DNA from: Halothermothrix sp.
Lineage (GTDB): Bacteria > Bacillota > Halanaerobiia > DY22613
Reading direction: 5' to 3'
Assembly: GCA_016841825.1 (NCBI GenBank)
Contig: JAENYK010000004.1
Coordinates: forward strand, 248,001 to 312,000
Length of the DNA: 64,000 nt
Positions 43,614-52,683 of the stretch are shown one piece after another. The notes under the pieces are model-generated. The model had not been told where the DNA came from. It worked only from the letters and a program-made list of their open reading frames with translations, and ran no database searches. The position numbers were made by a program, and so were the translations under genes. The stretch's first letter is position 1. The number at the start of each line of letters is the position of its first letter.

Positions 43614-46235
43614 TTAGAAACTGAAGCTCAGACCAGCTTTAACCTGTTGAACATGAGAGTCATAACCTTCAACTTTATTCATTTGATCAACAATGTCATG
43701 GTCCTCTTCATAGGTGTAAGCATCGCCGAATACTTTCTTGTTCTGGTAAGACAGGGTAGCAGCAATATCTTCAGTTACTGCATAGTCCAGACCAGCAGAT
43801 AAAGTAGCTACTTGACCTACGATATACTCATCAGATTCTTCATCAATCTCATGGTTAGCATATGCGTAACCAGTATTCAGAGTTAAAGCATCGTAGCTCT
43901 TACTCAGGTCAACTTTACCACCATAGTTCATCATGTCATTCAGCATCTTGAAGTCAACAGCTGTATCAACATCTACACCAAATACGTTGTAAGCATCTGG
44001 GTCAACAGAAGCGGTGATAGTGCGGTCGCCATCTAATACTTGTTCAAAATCAACAGCAAAAATACTGTACTCAGCACCTGCACTCAATACTGTCTCTTCA
44101 TCTACAACATCATGACTTGCACCAAGACTCAGGATACCCATAGTTAAATCGGCACCAAAGTTCAGTTCTTCGTTCTCTTTGTCAGCTAAACTGTAGTCAT
44201 AAGCAGCATTTACACTCAGACCAGGAACAAAGGTATCCCAGTTCATGTTAGCGTAAATATTGTTATACAGATCATCAGCTTCCCATTCATCAATCTCTAG
44301 CTTGTTGTCAAAGATATCATATTGATAACGATCTACATCATCAGTACCTGTAGTGATATCATAAACAGTTTCCTCTTCGCCATAAACTGGATCGTCAGCA
44401 TAGTCGGTATATTGATCATACTTGTAACCTGCAGCTAATTCAATACCGAACAGGTCTTTGCTCAATTCAACATTGCGTTTTTGACGATCAGCTTTAGTGT
44501 CAGCATCTCTGTTACGCAGGTCTTGCTCAAAGCTACCAGTTAAACCGAAACCGAGCAGGTTCAGTTCATCTAAAGTAACACCAGCGTTAATAATATCCTC
44601 ATCATCAGTTACGGAAGTGTAACTACCATTAACGGTCAAAGGACCAACAGGCAGGCTAGCACTTACATCATAACCTGAGTCACCATAGTCACCTTCGTCA
44701 TATAGACCAACAAAGTTCTCATCAATGATTCTGTAGCCAGCAGCCAACTCAATAGGACCTAAGTTACGGCTAACAGCAAGTCTAACCAGTTTGTTCTCAG
44801 CTACATCTTTGTCACTAACAGCTACTGTAGTATTAATATCAGTACCCAGAACGTTAAATTCGGAGTCGATACCAGCTACAAAAGCTTCATCAAAGATATT
44901 GTCAACACCAACAAACAGTTTGGAACCTAACAGACCTAAGTCTTGTTGAACGGCCAATACGTCTTTTACAGTGTAATCTTTGGCTACATCTTCAGTACCC
45001 GCTGGGATTAAACCGTAAGTGCCGTCATCATAAACTTCAATACTCTTATACACCGAATAGTTCTCTGTTTCTAAATCATTATAATCAGCCTCAGTTAAGG
45101 CAAGTTTTTCATCCTGATCTACATAGTAATAGTTCTCACCATCAACTACTTTTAAGATAAAGAAGTTAGCAGCATTAGTAAAACCAGCGGCAAGTAATGC
45201 CTGTTCAGCTGCATCTTTAGTATCTTCATCCATCAATAACTGCTCAGTATCTTCGTTAGCAGTCTTGTTGCGAGCTAATACATAGATGCTCTCGCCAGCG
45301 TTAACAACAACGCCATCATAAGTTAAATCAGGATCGCCCAGCAGATAATCATTCATGGAAACTGCTTGTTCATTATCGATAGTAGCAGTCAATGCATCAG
45401 TAGTAATAGTAGCATTGAAGTCATCGAAATCGAAGCCTAAAGTGTCATCAAAACCACTGTCTTCAGCAATATCATTTCCATAATCCTCAGTATTTTCATC
45501 TACACTCCAGGTACCAAATACATCTTTACCCAGGGTCATGTTAACATCTAAAACAATAGGTGCTTTGTTAACAGCTACGTTTAGACCTAAAGTATGTCTA
45601 AAGACATCATCATCAGTAGTAAACTCGTCAGAACTCAGGTCAAATGGATCAGTGTAAGCAGTGCCTTCGATTGTAGTTTTGGTTAAGTTAAGACCATATT
45701 CACCACCGAAAGTAACTACTTCCAATGCATCCAGACGTCCTTCTGCAGCAGCCATGCGCTCTAACAGACCATCAACGTCTTTGCCCATAGCTTCCAGTTC
45801 AAATTTAAACTCTAAGGACAATGCTTCAACGATACCGGCAACTTCTTCTGCCTGAATAGCAGTTAAGTTTTCTGGCATATCAGCTTCAGGAGAATACTTA
45901 GCTAACAGGCTCTTGAAGATAGCGATAACATCTTCTGCCTGACCTGCAGTTAAACCATTCTCAACAGCTTCAACTTTCTCGTTCAGAAGTGCAGTTTCAG
46001 CTTCTACTGCATCCAATACACGACCAACCAGAACAGCAATTTGGTAACGAGTCAAAGTATCATTACCTTTAAAGGTGCCATCTGGGAAACCAGTGATAAT
46101 ACCAGTAGCGGACAATGTGTTTACAGCATCATATGCCCAGTGGCTAGCAGGTACGTCACTATAAGGGCCTGCCATAACAGGCGCAGCTACGGCAAAAATA
46201 ACTGCCAGAGCAACTAATAAAACGATCTTCTTCAT
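43614..46235 (-). CDS. OmpM-like SLH-domain outer-membrane porin
   Basis: An 873-residue protein: signal peptide 1-22 (APVMA), one SLH domain (about 23-75: YSDVPASHWAYDAVNTL, GFPDGTFKGNDTLTRYQ), an alpha-helical coiled coil to about 175, and a long barrel rich in Asp and Gly ending VKAGLSFSF. In diderm Firmicutes OmpM tethers the outer membrane to peptidoglycan through SLH and forms pores. The ATG at 46235 behind AAGGGGG gives the signal peptide at the N terminus; the ATG at 46280 would add 15 polar residues. The long leader with four promoters implies very high or finely tuned expression. Confidence 0.92.
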   Translation of the reverse strand: MKKIVLLVALAVIFAVAAPVMAGPYSDVPASHWAYDAVNTLSATGIITGFPDGTFKGNDTLTRYQIAVLVGRVLDAVEAETALLNEKVEAVENGLTAGQAEDVIAIFKSLLAKYSPEADMPENLTAIQAEEVAGIVEALSLEFKFELEAMGKDVDGLLERMAAAEGRLDALEVVTFGGEYGLNLTKTTIEGTAYTDPFDLSSDEFTTDDDVFRHTLGLNVAVNKAPIVLDVNMTLGKDVFGTWSVDENTEDYGNDIAEDSGFDDTLGFDFDDFNATITTDALTATIDNEQAVSMNDYLLGDPDLTYDGVVVNAGESIYVLARNKTANEDTEQLLMDEDTKDAAEQALLAAGFTNAANFFILKVVDGENYYYVDQDEKLALTEADYNDLETENYSVYKSIEVYDDGTYGLIPAGTEDVAKDYTVKDVLAVQQDLGLLGSKLFVGVDNIFDEAFVAGIDSEFNVLGTDINTTVAVSDKDVAENKLVRLAVSRNLGPIELAAGYRIIDENFVGLYDEGDYGDSGYDVSASLPVGPLTVNGSYTSVTDDEDIINAGVTLDELNLLGFGLTGSFEQDLRNRDADTKADRQKRNVELSKDLFGIELAAGYKYDQYTDYADDPVYGEEETVYDITTGTDDVDRYQYDIFDNKLEIDEWEADDLYNNIYANMNWDTFVPGLSVNAAYDYSLADKENEELNFGADLTMGILSLGASHDVVDEETVLSAGAEYSIFAVDFEQVLDGDRTITASVDPDAYNVFGVDVDTAVDFKMLNDMMNYGGKVDLSKSYDALTLNTGYAYANHEIDEESDEYIVGQVATLSAGLDYAVTEDIAATLSYQNKKVFGDAYTYEEDHDIVDQMNKVEGYDSHVQQVKAGLSFSF

Positions 46236-46444
46236 TATAAATTTCCCCCTTGATTGTTTTTGAAATTTTTGTGTTATCATAGGTTAATAAACTATAGTTC
46301 GTTAATCAACCTTTCAAGCGGAAATTTATGAATGAGTTGCCATGTTTCCTCATCCATTACATTCAGCTCTATTCAATTGTCAATGAACCAGTTTATTAGT
46401 TAACTTATCATTCACCCTTTCAAAGTCTCTAACGGCAATCTCAG

Positions 46445-46461
46445 GGCACCTCCTTCCTCCC
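46445..46461 (-). promoter_or_regulatory. Shine-Dalgarno-like block in the ompM leader
   Basis: GGGAGGAAGGAGGTGCC on the minus strand lies about 210 nt upstream of the ompM start and has a long match to the 3' end of 16S rRNA. No ATG frame follows; a TTG frame of eight codons is possible. It resembles the STAB-SD elements that protect long-lived Bacillus mRNAs. Confidence 0.45.
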
Positions 46462-46529
46462 GTGAAACCTTTGGTAAATGATAAACTTTAAAAACTAAAT
46501 TGAGTTAGTATCAGACAGACTAAATTATA

Positions 46530-46559
46530 ATATTCTCTTTCCCCTTTGAAAACTCCTGC
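46530..46559 (-). promoter_or_regulatory. SigH-type ompM promoter, proximal (P4)
   Basis: GCAGGAGTT, 12 nt, AGAGAATAT on the minus strand; one base differs in the -35 box. Confidence 0.65.
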
Positions 46560-46726
46560 CTGTCTCACAATAATATTTATTCCTCTTTTTAGTAATTTAG
46601 ACCTAACTGAGGCAACTTCCCCACATGAGCTATCTTCCTATTGCTTCAGCATGTCCCTGGTCATCAAATATGCGTTTTCTAGAGGAATCCTTTAAGGAAC
46701 GAGTGACTAAATATCACACTTATAAC

Positions 46727-46755
46727 TTATTCGTCAAAGCTTTTTGAATTCCTTC
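46727..46755 (-). promoter_or_regulatory. SigH-type ompM promoter P3
   Basis: GAAGGAATT, 11 nt, GACGAATAA on the minus strand; full match to RnAGGAwww/RnnGAATww. Confidence 0.75.
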
Positions 46756-46827
46756 ATTTTCTTCAGTCACTTTTTGCTAATTCGCTCAAAGTCTTATAAA
46801 TAAATTATTGTTTTTAACACTCTTTTT

Positions 46828-46856
46828 ATATTCTATAAATCTTTTTGAATTCCTTC
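46828..46856 (-). promoter_or_regulatory. SigH-type ompM promoter P2
   Basis: GAAGGAATT, 11 nt, ATAGAATAT on the minus strand; full match, and its -35 block repeats that of P3 101 bp away. Confidence 0.75.
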
Positions 46857-46952
46857 AAAAGTAAGGAAGGTACTATTTCCCATCCAAATATGAGATTAGA
46901 ATTGAATCATTCCCATATATCCAAAAGACATACTCTTTGAAGGTACTTATAT

Positions 46953-46981
46953 TAATTCGCTATACCTCTATAAACTCCTGC
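46953..46981 (-). promoter_or_regulatory. SigH-type ompM promoter, distal (P1)
   Basis: GCAGGAGTT, 11 nt, AGCGAATTA on the minus strand, starting 15 bp past the yqgF stop; one base differs in the -35 box. Confidence 0.65.
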
Positions 46982-46996
46982 TTATTTTTGTGATTT

Positions 46997-47407
46997 TTAT
47001 TTACATATTTTCGGCATATCTCCCAGATAGCGTTTTAACAAAATAATCGCTACCAGATCATCGACAGGTCGATCAGGTGTCTGCAGACCAAGAGGCAACA
47101 ATCTCTTCAAACCTTTTGGAGGATTCAATTCATAATATAGATTTCTGGCTTCCAGAGTGGAGTAAGCTTCATTTACCATCTCTATATGACATCCTGGTAG
47201 TTCTTCAGTAAGTCGCTTCAAAAACTTCTTAGATAGGGTCCCATCTCCCAGAATCACTCTACTAATCTGATATTTTCTATACCAGTCCATAATTTTCCGG
47301 AGAAAGTCCTGTGTTAATACCACCTGATGGTCTATTACTGTCTTTTGCTCTGAATCATAAATCGCTACACCTATTTTATCTCTACCCGGATCTATTGAAA
47401 GAATCAT
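46997..47407 (-). CDS. YqgF/RuvX-like RNase H-fold protein
   Basis: A 136-residue protein with the YqgF fold signature: ILSIDPGRDKIGVAIYD at the N terminus, the VNEAYSTLEARNLYYE stretch and RPVDDLVAIILLKRYL at the end. Family members process pre-16S rRNA or resolve junctions. It overlaps the DUF3084 gene by 4 bp and belongs to the lpt operon rather than to alaS, where the housekeeping copy usually lies; it may be a paralogue with another job. Confidence 0.82.
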   Translation of the reverse strand: MILSIDPGRDKIGVAIYDSEQKTVIDHQVVLTQDFLRKIMDWYRKYQISRVILGDGTLSKKFLKRLTEELPGCHIEMVNEAYSTLEARNLYYELNPPKGLKRLLPLGLQTPDRPVDDLVAIILLKRYLGDMPKICK

Positions 47408-48759
47408 GGCAGATCACCTACCCTGGAGATATTAAAGGTAAGGTTATCGCTGGACAAAGTATCCTCTCGCCAGATATCTTTTGAAGCCTTTACCGTTACC
47501 CGTATCTTTCCTGACTGATCTTTAATTGTTTCAATTATTTTAAAGAAATCTCCAAAAGCTATAGTTCCTACAGATCCGGCCGAGGTCACCAGTATATTCT
47601 TTTCACGAGCCTGCTCACTGACCACATCTAAAATATCTGTAATCTCTTTTTCAATTACAGATGGATTTTGATTAGAATCAATCATTTTCTCACAAATAAT
47701 CTCATCTTTTGTAAAAACCCTGTAATTAGGCTCTGTTGTGATTATAGCATCCAGAAATTCTCCAACCCAGATATTTTTCGAGGCAAATACCGCCACTAAT
47801 ATTTTTTCATTCTCTGAAGTAACTAATTCCTGGGCAATAGTTAATAGATCCTCACGATTTTCGAACTGAATGCTCCGGCCATTATTCTGCTCTTTGCGCA
47901 AATTCAACTTATATACATATTGATTAGCGCGAGCTAAAAACTCGTCAACAATCAGTTCTCCATCTTTTCTGGTACCTCCCGGAATGGTATCTAGTGACTC
48001 AATATACACAAGATCACCTTTGCGGTAAACAACGTCTTTATTATCCATAACAAGTTGAGAACCGAGAACCAAAGCATTTGATTTGACAATAACATCTGTC
48101 ATCTTATCTGTGAGTTGGTCAATCTCTTTTTGCATAGTTTTAATATCTTCTTCCAAAGATTGCTTATCATCCTGCAAAGCCAATCTCTCAGTTTCTAAGA
48201 CCTGCTTTTGAGACTCTAACTCAGTGACCTTATCTTGTAAAGAGAGTATATTATCCTCTAATTCCACTTTCGTCTGAGCCACGGTCTGATATTGGTCTTT
48301 TGTCTCATCAAGGAGATCTTTCAACTTGTTATACTCATCTTTTGTTTCGTTCAAGTCATTTTTTAAAGAGTCTCTCTCAAGCAAGATATTATTTAATTCA
48401 ACAGTAGTTTGAGCAATCTCAACCTCCATCTCTTTTACTTTGTTATTGTAGTTCTCGGTTGTATGTTTCAATAAACTGTCTTTTTCCATAACTTGTTGAT
48501 TTAAATGATTCAACTTAATTAACAGACCCTGCATATCAAAGACAGCCATTCTTACATCTTCAGAAGCTATCATCAATAATGTGATCGAAATTGTTGCAAT
48601 AAAGACTCCAGTTAAAATGGTAATAATGATGGAAGTATATTTTGGGCGAATACCAAAAATGGATAAACGCTTCTTACCAATTTTCATTCCTATCTGATCA
48701 CCAAGATAAGCAATCAGGCCACTGACCACAATAAGAGCAAATATTAAAAAGAGAAGCAT
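47404..48759 (-). CDS. DUF3084 domain membrane protein
   Basis: A roughly 451-residue protein with two N-terminal membrane helices (about 1-22 and 43-65) flanking the conserved IAYLGDQIGMKIGKKRLSIFGIRPKYT loop, a long coiled coil (about 85-220) and a C-terminal alpha/beta domain. DUF3084 proteins occur in cyanobacteria and diderm Firmicutes; function unknown. The ATG at 48759 is preferred over the GTG codons at 48774 and 48771, which crowd the ribosome site. Its place after lptF suggests a part in envelope assembly. Confidence 0.82.
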   Translation of the reverse strand: MLLFLIFALIVVSGLIAYLGDQIGMKIGKKRLSIFGIRPKYTSIIITILTGVFIATISITLLMIASEDVRMAVFDMQGLLIKLNHLNQQVMEKDSLLKHTTENYNNKVKEMEVEIAQTTVELNNILLERDSLKNDLNETKDEYNKLKDLLDETKDQYQTVAQTKVELEDNILSLQDKVTELESQKQVLETERLALQDDKQSLEEDIKTMQKEIDQLTDKMTDVIVKSNALVLGSQLVMDNKDVVYRKGDLVYIESLDTIPGGTRKDGELIVDEFLARANQYVYKLNLRKEQNNGRSIQFENREDLLTIAQELVTSENEKILVAVFASKNIWVGEFLDAIITTEPNYRVFTKDEIICEKMIDSNQNPSVIEKEITDILDVVSEQAREKNILVTSAGSVGTIAFGDFFKIIETIKDQSGKIRVTVKASKDIWREDTLSSDNLTFNISRVGDLP

Positions 48760-48786
48760 CCAGGTATTCACCACCTTCCGTAAATA

Positions 48787-49887
48787 TTAATTGGAAACTT
48801 TATAGTTCAAACCCAACCCAACTATCCCAAAGATCAAATTCGGTAACCAGGCTGCTAACAATGGAGGAATAAGACCGGTTTGACCAATAGCACCTCCGAT
48901 AGTCAGCACAATATAATAAATAAAAATTACTATAATACTCAAACCCAGCCCAATCGACGAACCAGACCTATTAGGTTGTAATCCTAAAGGAGCACCGATT
49001 AAGGCAAAGATTAAACAGGAAAAAGGAATAGCAAATCGCTGATAATAATTAACCAGAAGCTTGTTAACATCCCGTCCCTGCTCCTCACGGTCTTTAATCA
49101 GTGTCCTAAGTTCCTGTAAAGTCAATTCTTCTGTCGTCTTTTGACTGGAGCTTAATGTCAACATCTGAGGAGAACGGGTAATGTCCTTCATTTCATGCTG
49201 AGCAAATTTAACGGTAACAATCGGCTCATCTCCTTCAGGAAAATGCTGAGTTTCTCCATTCAGAAAGATCCATTGGTTGTCTAACCAGTTTGCTTTTTCA
49301 GCATGAGTCAAAGAAACATATCTACCATCCTCGTAATCCACATACAAAACGTCATATAATGCTAATTGTTCACCATCAAACTTTTCAGCATACAAAAGAT
49401 AGTCTGTTTCACCGCTTTTGGTCAATTGACTAATCTTCAGATGCTCCTGAGTAGCCGGAATCTTAGAATTATGAGTAAACTCATAAACCAATCTTCTGGA
49501 TTCAAATTTAGCAACTGGTACAATTCCCTCATTAACATATATAGTAAAAAAACTAACTAGTAGACCTACAATTAATACAGGTACAACCAGACGAAGAAAA
49601 CTTACCCCACTTGCCTGAAAAGCTATAATTTCACTATTACCTGACAGTCTACCAAAAGCTAATAAAGTTGACAACAGTGTGGACATAGGAAATGTCAATA
49701 CAATTATCCCGGGTAATTCGAAAGAAAAAATCTTTAATGCCAGGTGTAATGGCATACTCAGCTCAACCAGATAGCGTGCCAACTGAAATAAGAGATTAGA
49801 ACCAATCATAATACTCGAAAAAGCTGCCACGCCGAACAAAAAGGGTCCAAGAAGTTCAACTAGAATATATGAGTCTAATCTCTTCAT
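48787..49887 (-). CDS. lptF: LPS export permease LptF/LptG
   Basis: A 366-residue inner-membrane protein with three N-terminal helices, a periplasmic beta-jellyroll region (about 120-260) and three C-terminal helices, as in LptF/G. Start region KRLDSYILVELLGPFLFG and the TFPMSTLLSTLLAFGRLSGNSEI coupling segment are typical. Only one such gene is here; either it works as a homodimer or LptG is elsewhere. ATG at 49887 with GAGGTG; its upstream region overlaps the lptB stop. Confidence 0.93.
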   Translation of the reverse strand: MKRLDSYILVELLGPFLFGVAAFSSIMIGSNLLFQLARYLVELSMPLHLALKIFSFELPGIIVLTFPMSTLLSTLLAFGRLSGNSEIIAFQASGVSFLRLVVPVLIVGLLVSFFTIYVNEGIVPVAKFESRRLVYEFTHNSKIPATQEHLKISQLTKSGETDYLLYAEKFDGEQLALYDVLYVDYEDGRYVSLTHAEKANWLDNQWIFLNGETQHFPEGDEPIVTVKFAQHEMKDITRSPQMLTLSSSQKTTEELTLQELRTLIKDREEQGRDVNKLLVNYYQRFAIPFSCLIFALIGAPLGLQPNRSGSSIGLGLSIIVIFIYYIVLTIGGAIGQTGLIPPLLAAWLPNLIFGIVGLGLNYKVSN

Positions 49888-49895
49888 AACCCACC

Positions 49896-50615
49896 TCACA
49901 TGGAAAACCTTTCTCCAAGATAAAACTTCCGGGCCATCTCATCATTAGCTATCTCTTCGGAAGTACCAGAGATCAATATCTTCCCCTCATGCATAATATA
50001 TGCCCGATCAGTAATGGTCAACGTCTCCCGTACATTATGATCTGTAATCAATACTCCAAGCCTCTTCTCCTTCAGATGAGCAATAATATCCTGAATATCA
50101 CTCACAGCTATCGGGTCAACACCTGCAAAAGGCTCATCTAAAAGAATAAATGAAGGTTCTGTAGCTATAGATCTGGCAATCTCCACCCGACGCCGTTCAC
50201 CCCCAGAAAGACTTGCTCCCTTCTGTTTACGAACATGCTCAATACGAAACTCTCTCAAAAGATTCTCTAATCGATCATGTTGTTCAGCTTTTGGACACCC
50301 GGTGATCTCTAAAATAGATAATATATTCTCCTCAACGGTCATCCGACGAAAAACGGAAGCTTCCTGAGCCAGATAACCAATTCCCAACCTGGCCCGACGA
50401 TGCATCGGTAAATTAGTAATATCTTTATCATCAAGATAAACCTTACCTTGATTGGCCTTAATTAACCCAACAATCATATAAAAAGTAGTAGTCTTTCCCG
50501 CTCCATTAGGTCCCAAAAGACCGACAATCTCACCACGGGCTACCTCAAAATCCACATTTTTTACAACCGCTTTTTTCCCGTATCGCTTTACTAGATTAGT
50601 AGCTAAAATAGTCAT
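49896..50615 (-). CDS. lptB: LPS export ABC transporter ATPase LptB
   Basis: Powers extraction of LPS from the inner membrane. The 239-residue ATPase has Walker [13 protein letters not shown], the Q-loop [18 protein letters not shown] typical of LptB, signature [15 protein letters not shown] and Walker [17 protein letters not shown] at 50615 with GGAG. It lies between lptA and lptF. Confidence 0.97.
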   Translation of the reverse strand: MTILATNLVKRYGKKAVVKNVDFEVARGEIVGLLGPNGAGKTTTFYMIVGLIKANQGKVYLDDKDITNLPMHRRARLGIGYLAQEASVFRRMTVEENILSILEITGCPKAEQHDRLENLLREFRIEHVRKQKGASLSGGERRRVEIARSIATEPSFILLDEPFAGVDPIAVSDIQDIIAHLKEKRLGVLITDHNVRETLTITDRAYIMHEGKILISGTSEEIANDEMARKFYLGERFSM

Positions 50616-50629
50616 TAAACATCTACTCC

Positions 50630-51082
50630 TTACTTACCAATCTCCTTTATTTTTACATTAGCATTGGTTGCCTTTAGAATTTTGGTCTCCAGATCATAAG
50701 TTACCACTGATCCCTTAATAAGTTGACCATCCCAATTCATCTGAACATCACCCGTCAGGGTAACCAGTTTTTTCTGCAAATCTATAAAGACCTTCTGGGC
50801 AGTTCCCTCTAATTTCCCTCCAGTAAGCTGCACATCTCCGGAAATATCCAAACTGTCATCTGCTCTATCCCACAGTAATCTGTGACTGATGATCGTCATA
50901 TCTTCATATAAAGCAAGGACATTTCCCGTAAATTCAATAATCTGTTTATCAGTGTCGATAAACAGATCATCACCCTGAATATCTAACGCTACTTTCTCTG
51001 CTACTGGTTCTGCCATTACCTGAGCAGCCAATACAAAAATTAACGCCATGAGCATAATAATAGTTTTACTTTTTCTCATCAT
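50630..51082 (-). CDS. lptA: Periplasmic LPS bridge protein LptA (OstA domain)
   Basis: A 150-residue exported protein with a signal peptide (cleavage at VMA-EP) and a single OstA beta-jellyroll ([41 protein letters not shown]). It carries LPS across the periplasm. ATG at 51082, 9 nt after AAAGG; the ATG at 51091 lies within lptC. Starts just after the lptC stop. Confidence 0.92.
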   Translation of the reverse strand: MMRKSKTIIMLMALIFVLAAQVMAEPVAEKVALDIQGDDLFIDTDKQIIEFTGNVLALYEDMTIISHRLLWDRADDSLDISGDVQLTGGKLEGTAQKVFIDLQKKLVTLTGDVQMNWDGQLIKGSVVTYDLETKILKATNANVKIKEIGK

Positions 51083-51083
51083 C

Positions 51084-51641
51084 TTAACCATCCTTTTTTA
51101 GGGTCAGCCTGGGGCGTCCGCTTAAGTGTATCTGTTTCAAATCAAGATCAGATGACATTCTTTCAGCTTGAATCTGATAATCATCGGCAGTGATCTCCAC
51201 CGACCCTGAAGCGACAAAATTACCTTGATTAAGGTCAATATCTACTCTATTCAAAAATAGTTCTAAATCTTCATTCATCATTGTGACTGGCCCAACCAAT
51301 TGAATCATTCCTTTGTCGGTTATCAGCCAGCCCTCTGGTGTTGAAAGTTTTTGTACAACTCTACCCTGATCTTTTAGCAGAGCGTTGAGCCCTTTATAAT
51401 TCAACTCAATATCAGTCTGTTGTACAATCTCCTCAAAATCGCTTTCAAATTTGAATCTATTCTCTTTGCCAAAATAGCTAATTTGTACATTTTCAAAACG
51501 ATTTTCGGGAATCTCTTCTACAGGTATTGCCTGATCAATTGTTTCAGGTTCTTCTGGTTCTGATATCATCGTCTTTCCCCAGAGAATAAATCCACCCAAA
51601 ACTAAGATTATTAGCAAAAATAATAAAAATTTGGAGTTCAA
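51084..51641 (-). CDS. lptC: LPS export protein LptC
   Basis: A 185-residue protein with one N-terminal membrane anchor (about 4-22) and a periplasmic LptC beta-jellyroll (FENVQISYFGKENRFKFES, SGSVEITADDYQIQAERM). It links the LptBF pump to LptA. The start codon is TTG at 51641, 7 nt after GGAGGG; no ATG gives a better N terminus. First gene of the lpt operon, behind a SigH-type promoter. Confidence 0.9.
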   Translation of the reverse strand: MNSKFLLFLLIILVLGGFILWGKTMISEPEEPETIDQAIPVEEIPENRFENVQISYFGKENRFKFESDFEEIVQQTDIELNYKGLNALLKDQGRVVQKLSTPEGWLITDKGMIQLVGPVTMMNEDLELFLNRVDIDLNQGNFVASGSVEITADDYQIQAERMSSDLDLKQIHLSGRPRLTLKKDG

Positions 51642-51666
51642 AATAGAGCCCTCCTCTCCTATTCTT

Positions 51667-51695
51667 TTATTCTCTTTGAATCATAGATATCCTTT
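51667..51695 (-). promoter_or_regulatory. SigH-type promoter of the lpt operon
   Basis: AAAGGATAT, 11 nt, AGAGAATAA on the minus strand, about 25 nt before the lptC TTG and after the galU terminator. Full match to RnAGGAwww/RnnGAATww. Confidence 0.78.
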
Positions 51696-51736
51696 AAGCA
51701 AACATTGGAGAGGTTGGAAAAAATAATCTTTGAAAA

Positions 51737-51763
51737 GACCCCGTTTCAAACAAAAACGGGGTC
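51737..51763 (-). terminator. Terminator after galU
   Basis: GACCCCGTTT/AAACGGGGTC stem with a 7-nt loop and TTTTC on the minus strand, 18 nt beyond the galU stop. Confidence 0.9.
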
Positions 51764-51780
51764 AAAAATCTAACAATCCT

Positions 51781-52650
51781 TTACAGCTTTACTGCCAAAT
51801 CTTTAATATATCTACGAAAAGATTCCTGCAATTCCGGACGTTTAAGTGCAAGTTCGACAGTAGCTCTTAAAAATCCTTCTTTATTTCCAACATCATAACG
51901 CTGACCCTCATAAGCATATCCATAAACCTGTCTGGTCTTATTCAACACTCTAATTGCATCAGTCAACTGAATTTCATTATTCTTCCCAGGTGGCAAATTC
52001 TCTAAAATCGAGAAAATCTCCGGTGATAAGATATACCGTCCCATTACTGCCAGATTAGATGGAGCTTCTGCGGGAGATGGTTTCTCTACCATATCTCGCA
52101 CCATAAAAAGCTGTTTATCAATCTCTTCAGCATCTAAAATACCATAACTGGAAACTTGTTGTTCAGCAACTCTTTTCACCGCCAGAACAGCACCTTTTGA
52201 TTCATCATAAACATCAATCATCTGTCTAATCGCTGGTTTGTCACTAATGATTAAGTCATCTGGCAAGAGAACTGCAAAAGGTGCATTACCCACGTGCATC
52301 TTAGCACAATAGATAGCATGCCCCAAACCCAAAGGTTCTTTTTGCCGCACATAATGAATTCTCACCATATCAGAAATCTGTCTAACTTCTTTTAATAAGT
52401 CTAACTTACCCGTTTTTTCAAGAGTATATTCTAATTCAAAAGAATAATCAAAATGATCTTCAATAGCTCTCTTATCCCGACCTACTATTAAAATTATATC
52501 CTCTATCCCTGAAGCAACCGCCTCTTCAATCACATACTGTATAGTTGGTTTATCAACAATAGGAAGCATCTCCTTGGGCTGTGACTTTGTAGCCGGCAAC
52601 ATCCTGGTCCCAAAACCTGCAGCAGGAATGACTGCATTCTTGATTTGCAT
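51781..52650 (-). CDS. galU: UTP-glucose-1-phosphate uridylyltransferase
   Basis: Makes UDP-glucose from the PgcA product. The 289-residue nucleotidyltransferase has AVIPAAGFGTRMLPATKSQPKEMLP at the N terminus, LPDDLI, RYILSPEIF and AYEGQRYDVGNKEGFLRA. ATG at 52650 with GGAGG. It follows the LpxB-related gene by 33 bp and may share its transcript. Confidence 0.96.
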   Translation of the reverse strand: MQIKNAVIPAAGFGTRMLPATKSQPKEMLPIVDKPTIQYVIEEAVASGIEDIILIVGRDKRAIEDHFDYSFELEYTLEKTGKLDLLKEVRQISDMVRIHYVRQKEPLGLGHAIYCAKMHVGNAPFAVLLPDDLIISDKPAIRQMIDVYDESKGAVLAVKRVAEQQVSSYGILDAEEIDKQLFMVRDMVEKPSPAEAPSNLAVMGRYILSPEIFSILENLPPGKNNEIQLTDAIRVLNKTRQVYGYAYEGQRYDVGNKEGFLRATVELALKRPELQESFRRYIKDLAVKL

Positions 52651-52683
52651 CTTCTAGTCCTCCTTTAAATCCAGTACTTTTTA

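Larger units (their letters stand above)
46236..46996. other. Long ompM upstream region
   Basis: A 760-bp gene-free stretch holding four SigH-type promoters, the Shine-Dalgarno-like block and an imperfect hairpin near 46283-46312. Transcripts would have leaders of roughly 285 to 720 nt. Two promoters share the 17-nt string CTTTTTGAATTCCTTCA. No coding frame is supported. Confidence 0.7.

Noticed and set aside
46236-46320. Short ATG frame MATHS in the ompM leader
   Set aside because: A five-codon frame with a modest GAGG site; too short to support without conservation data.
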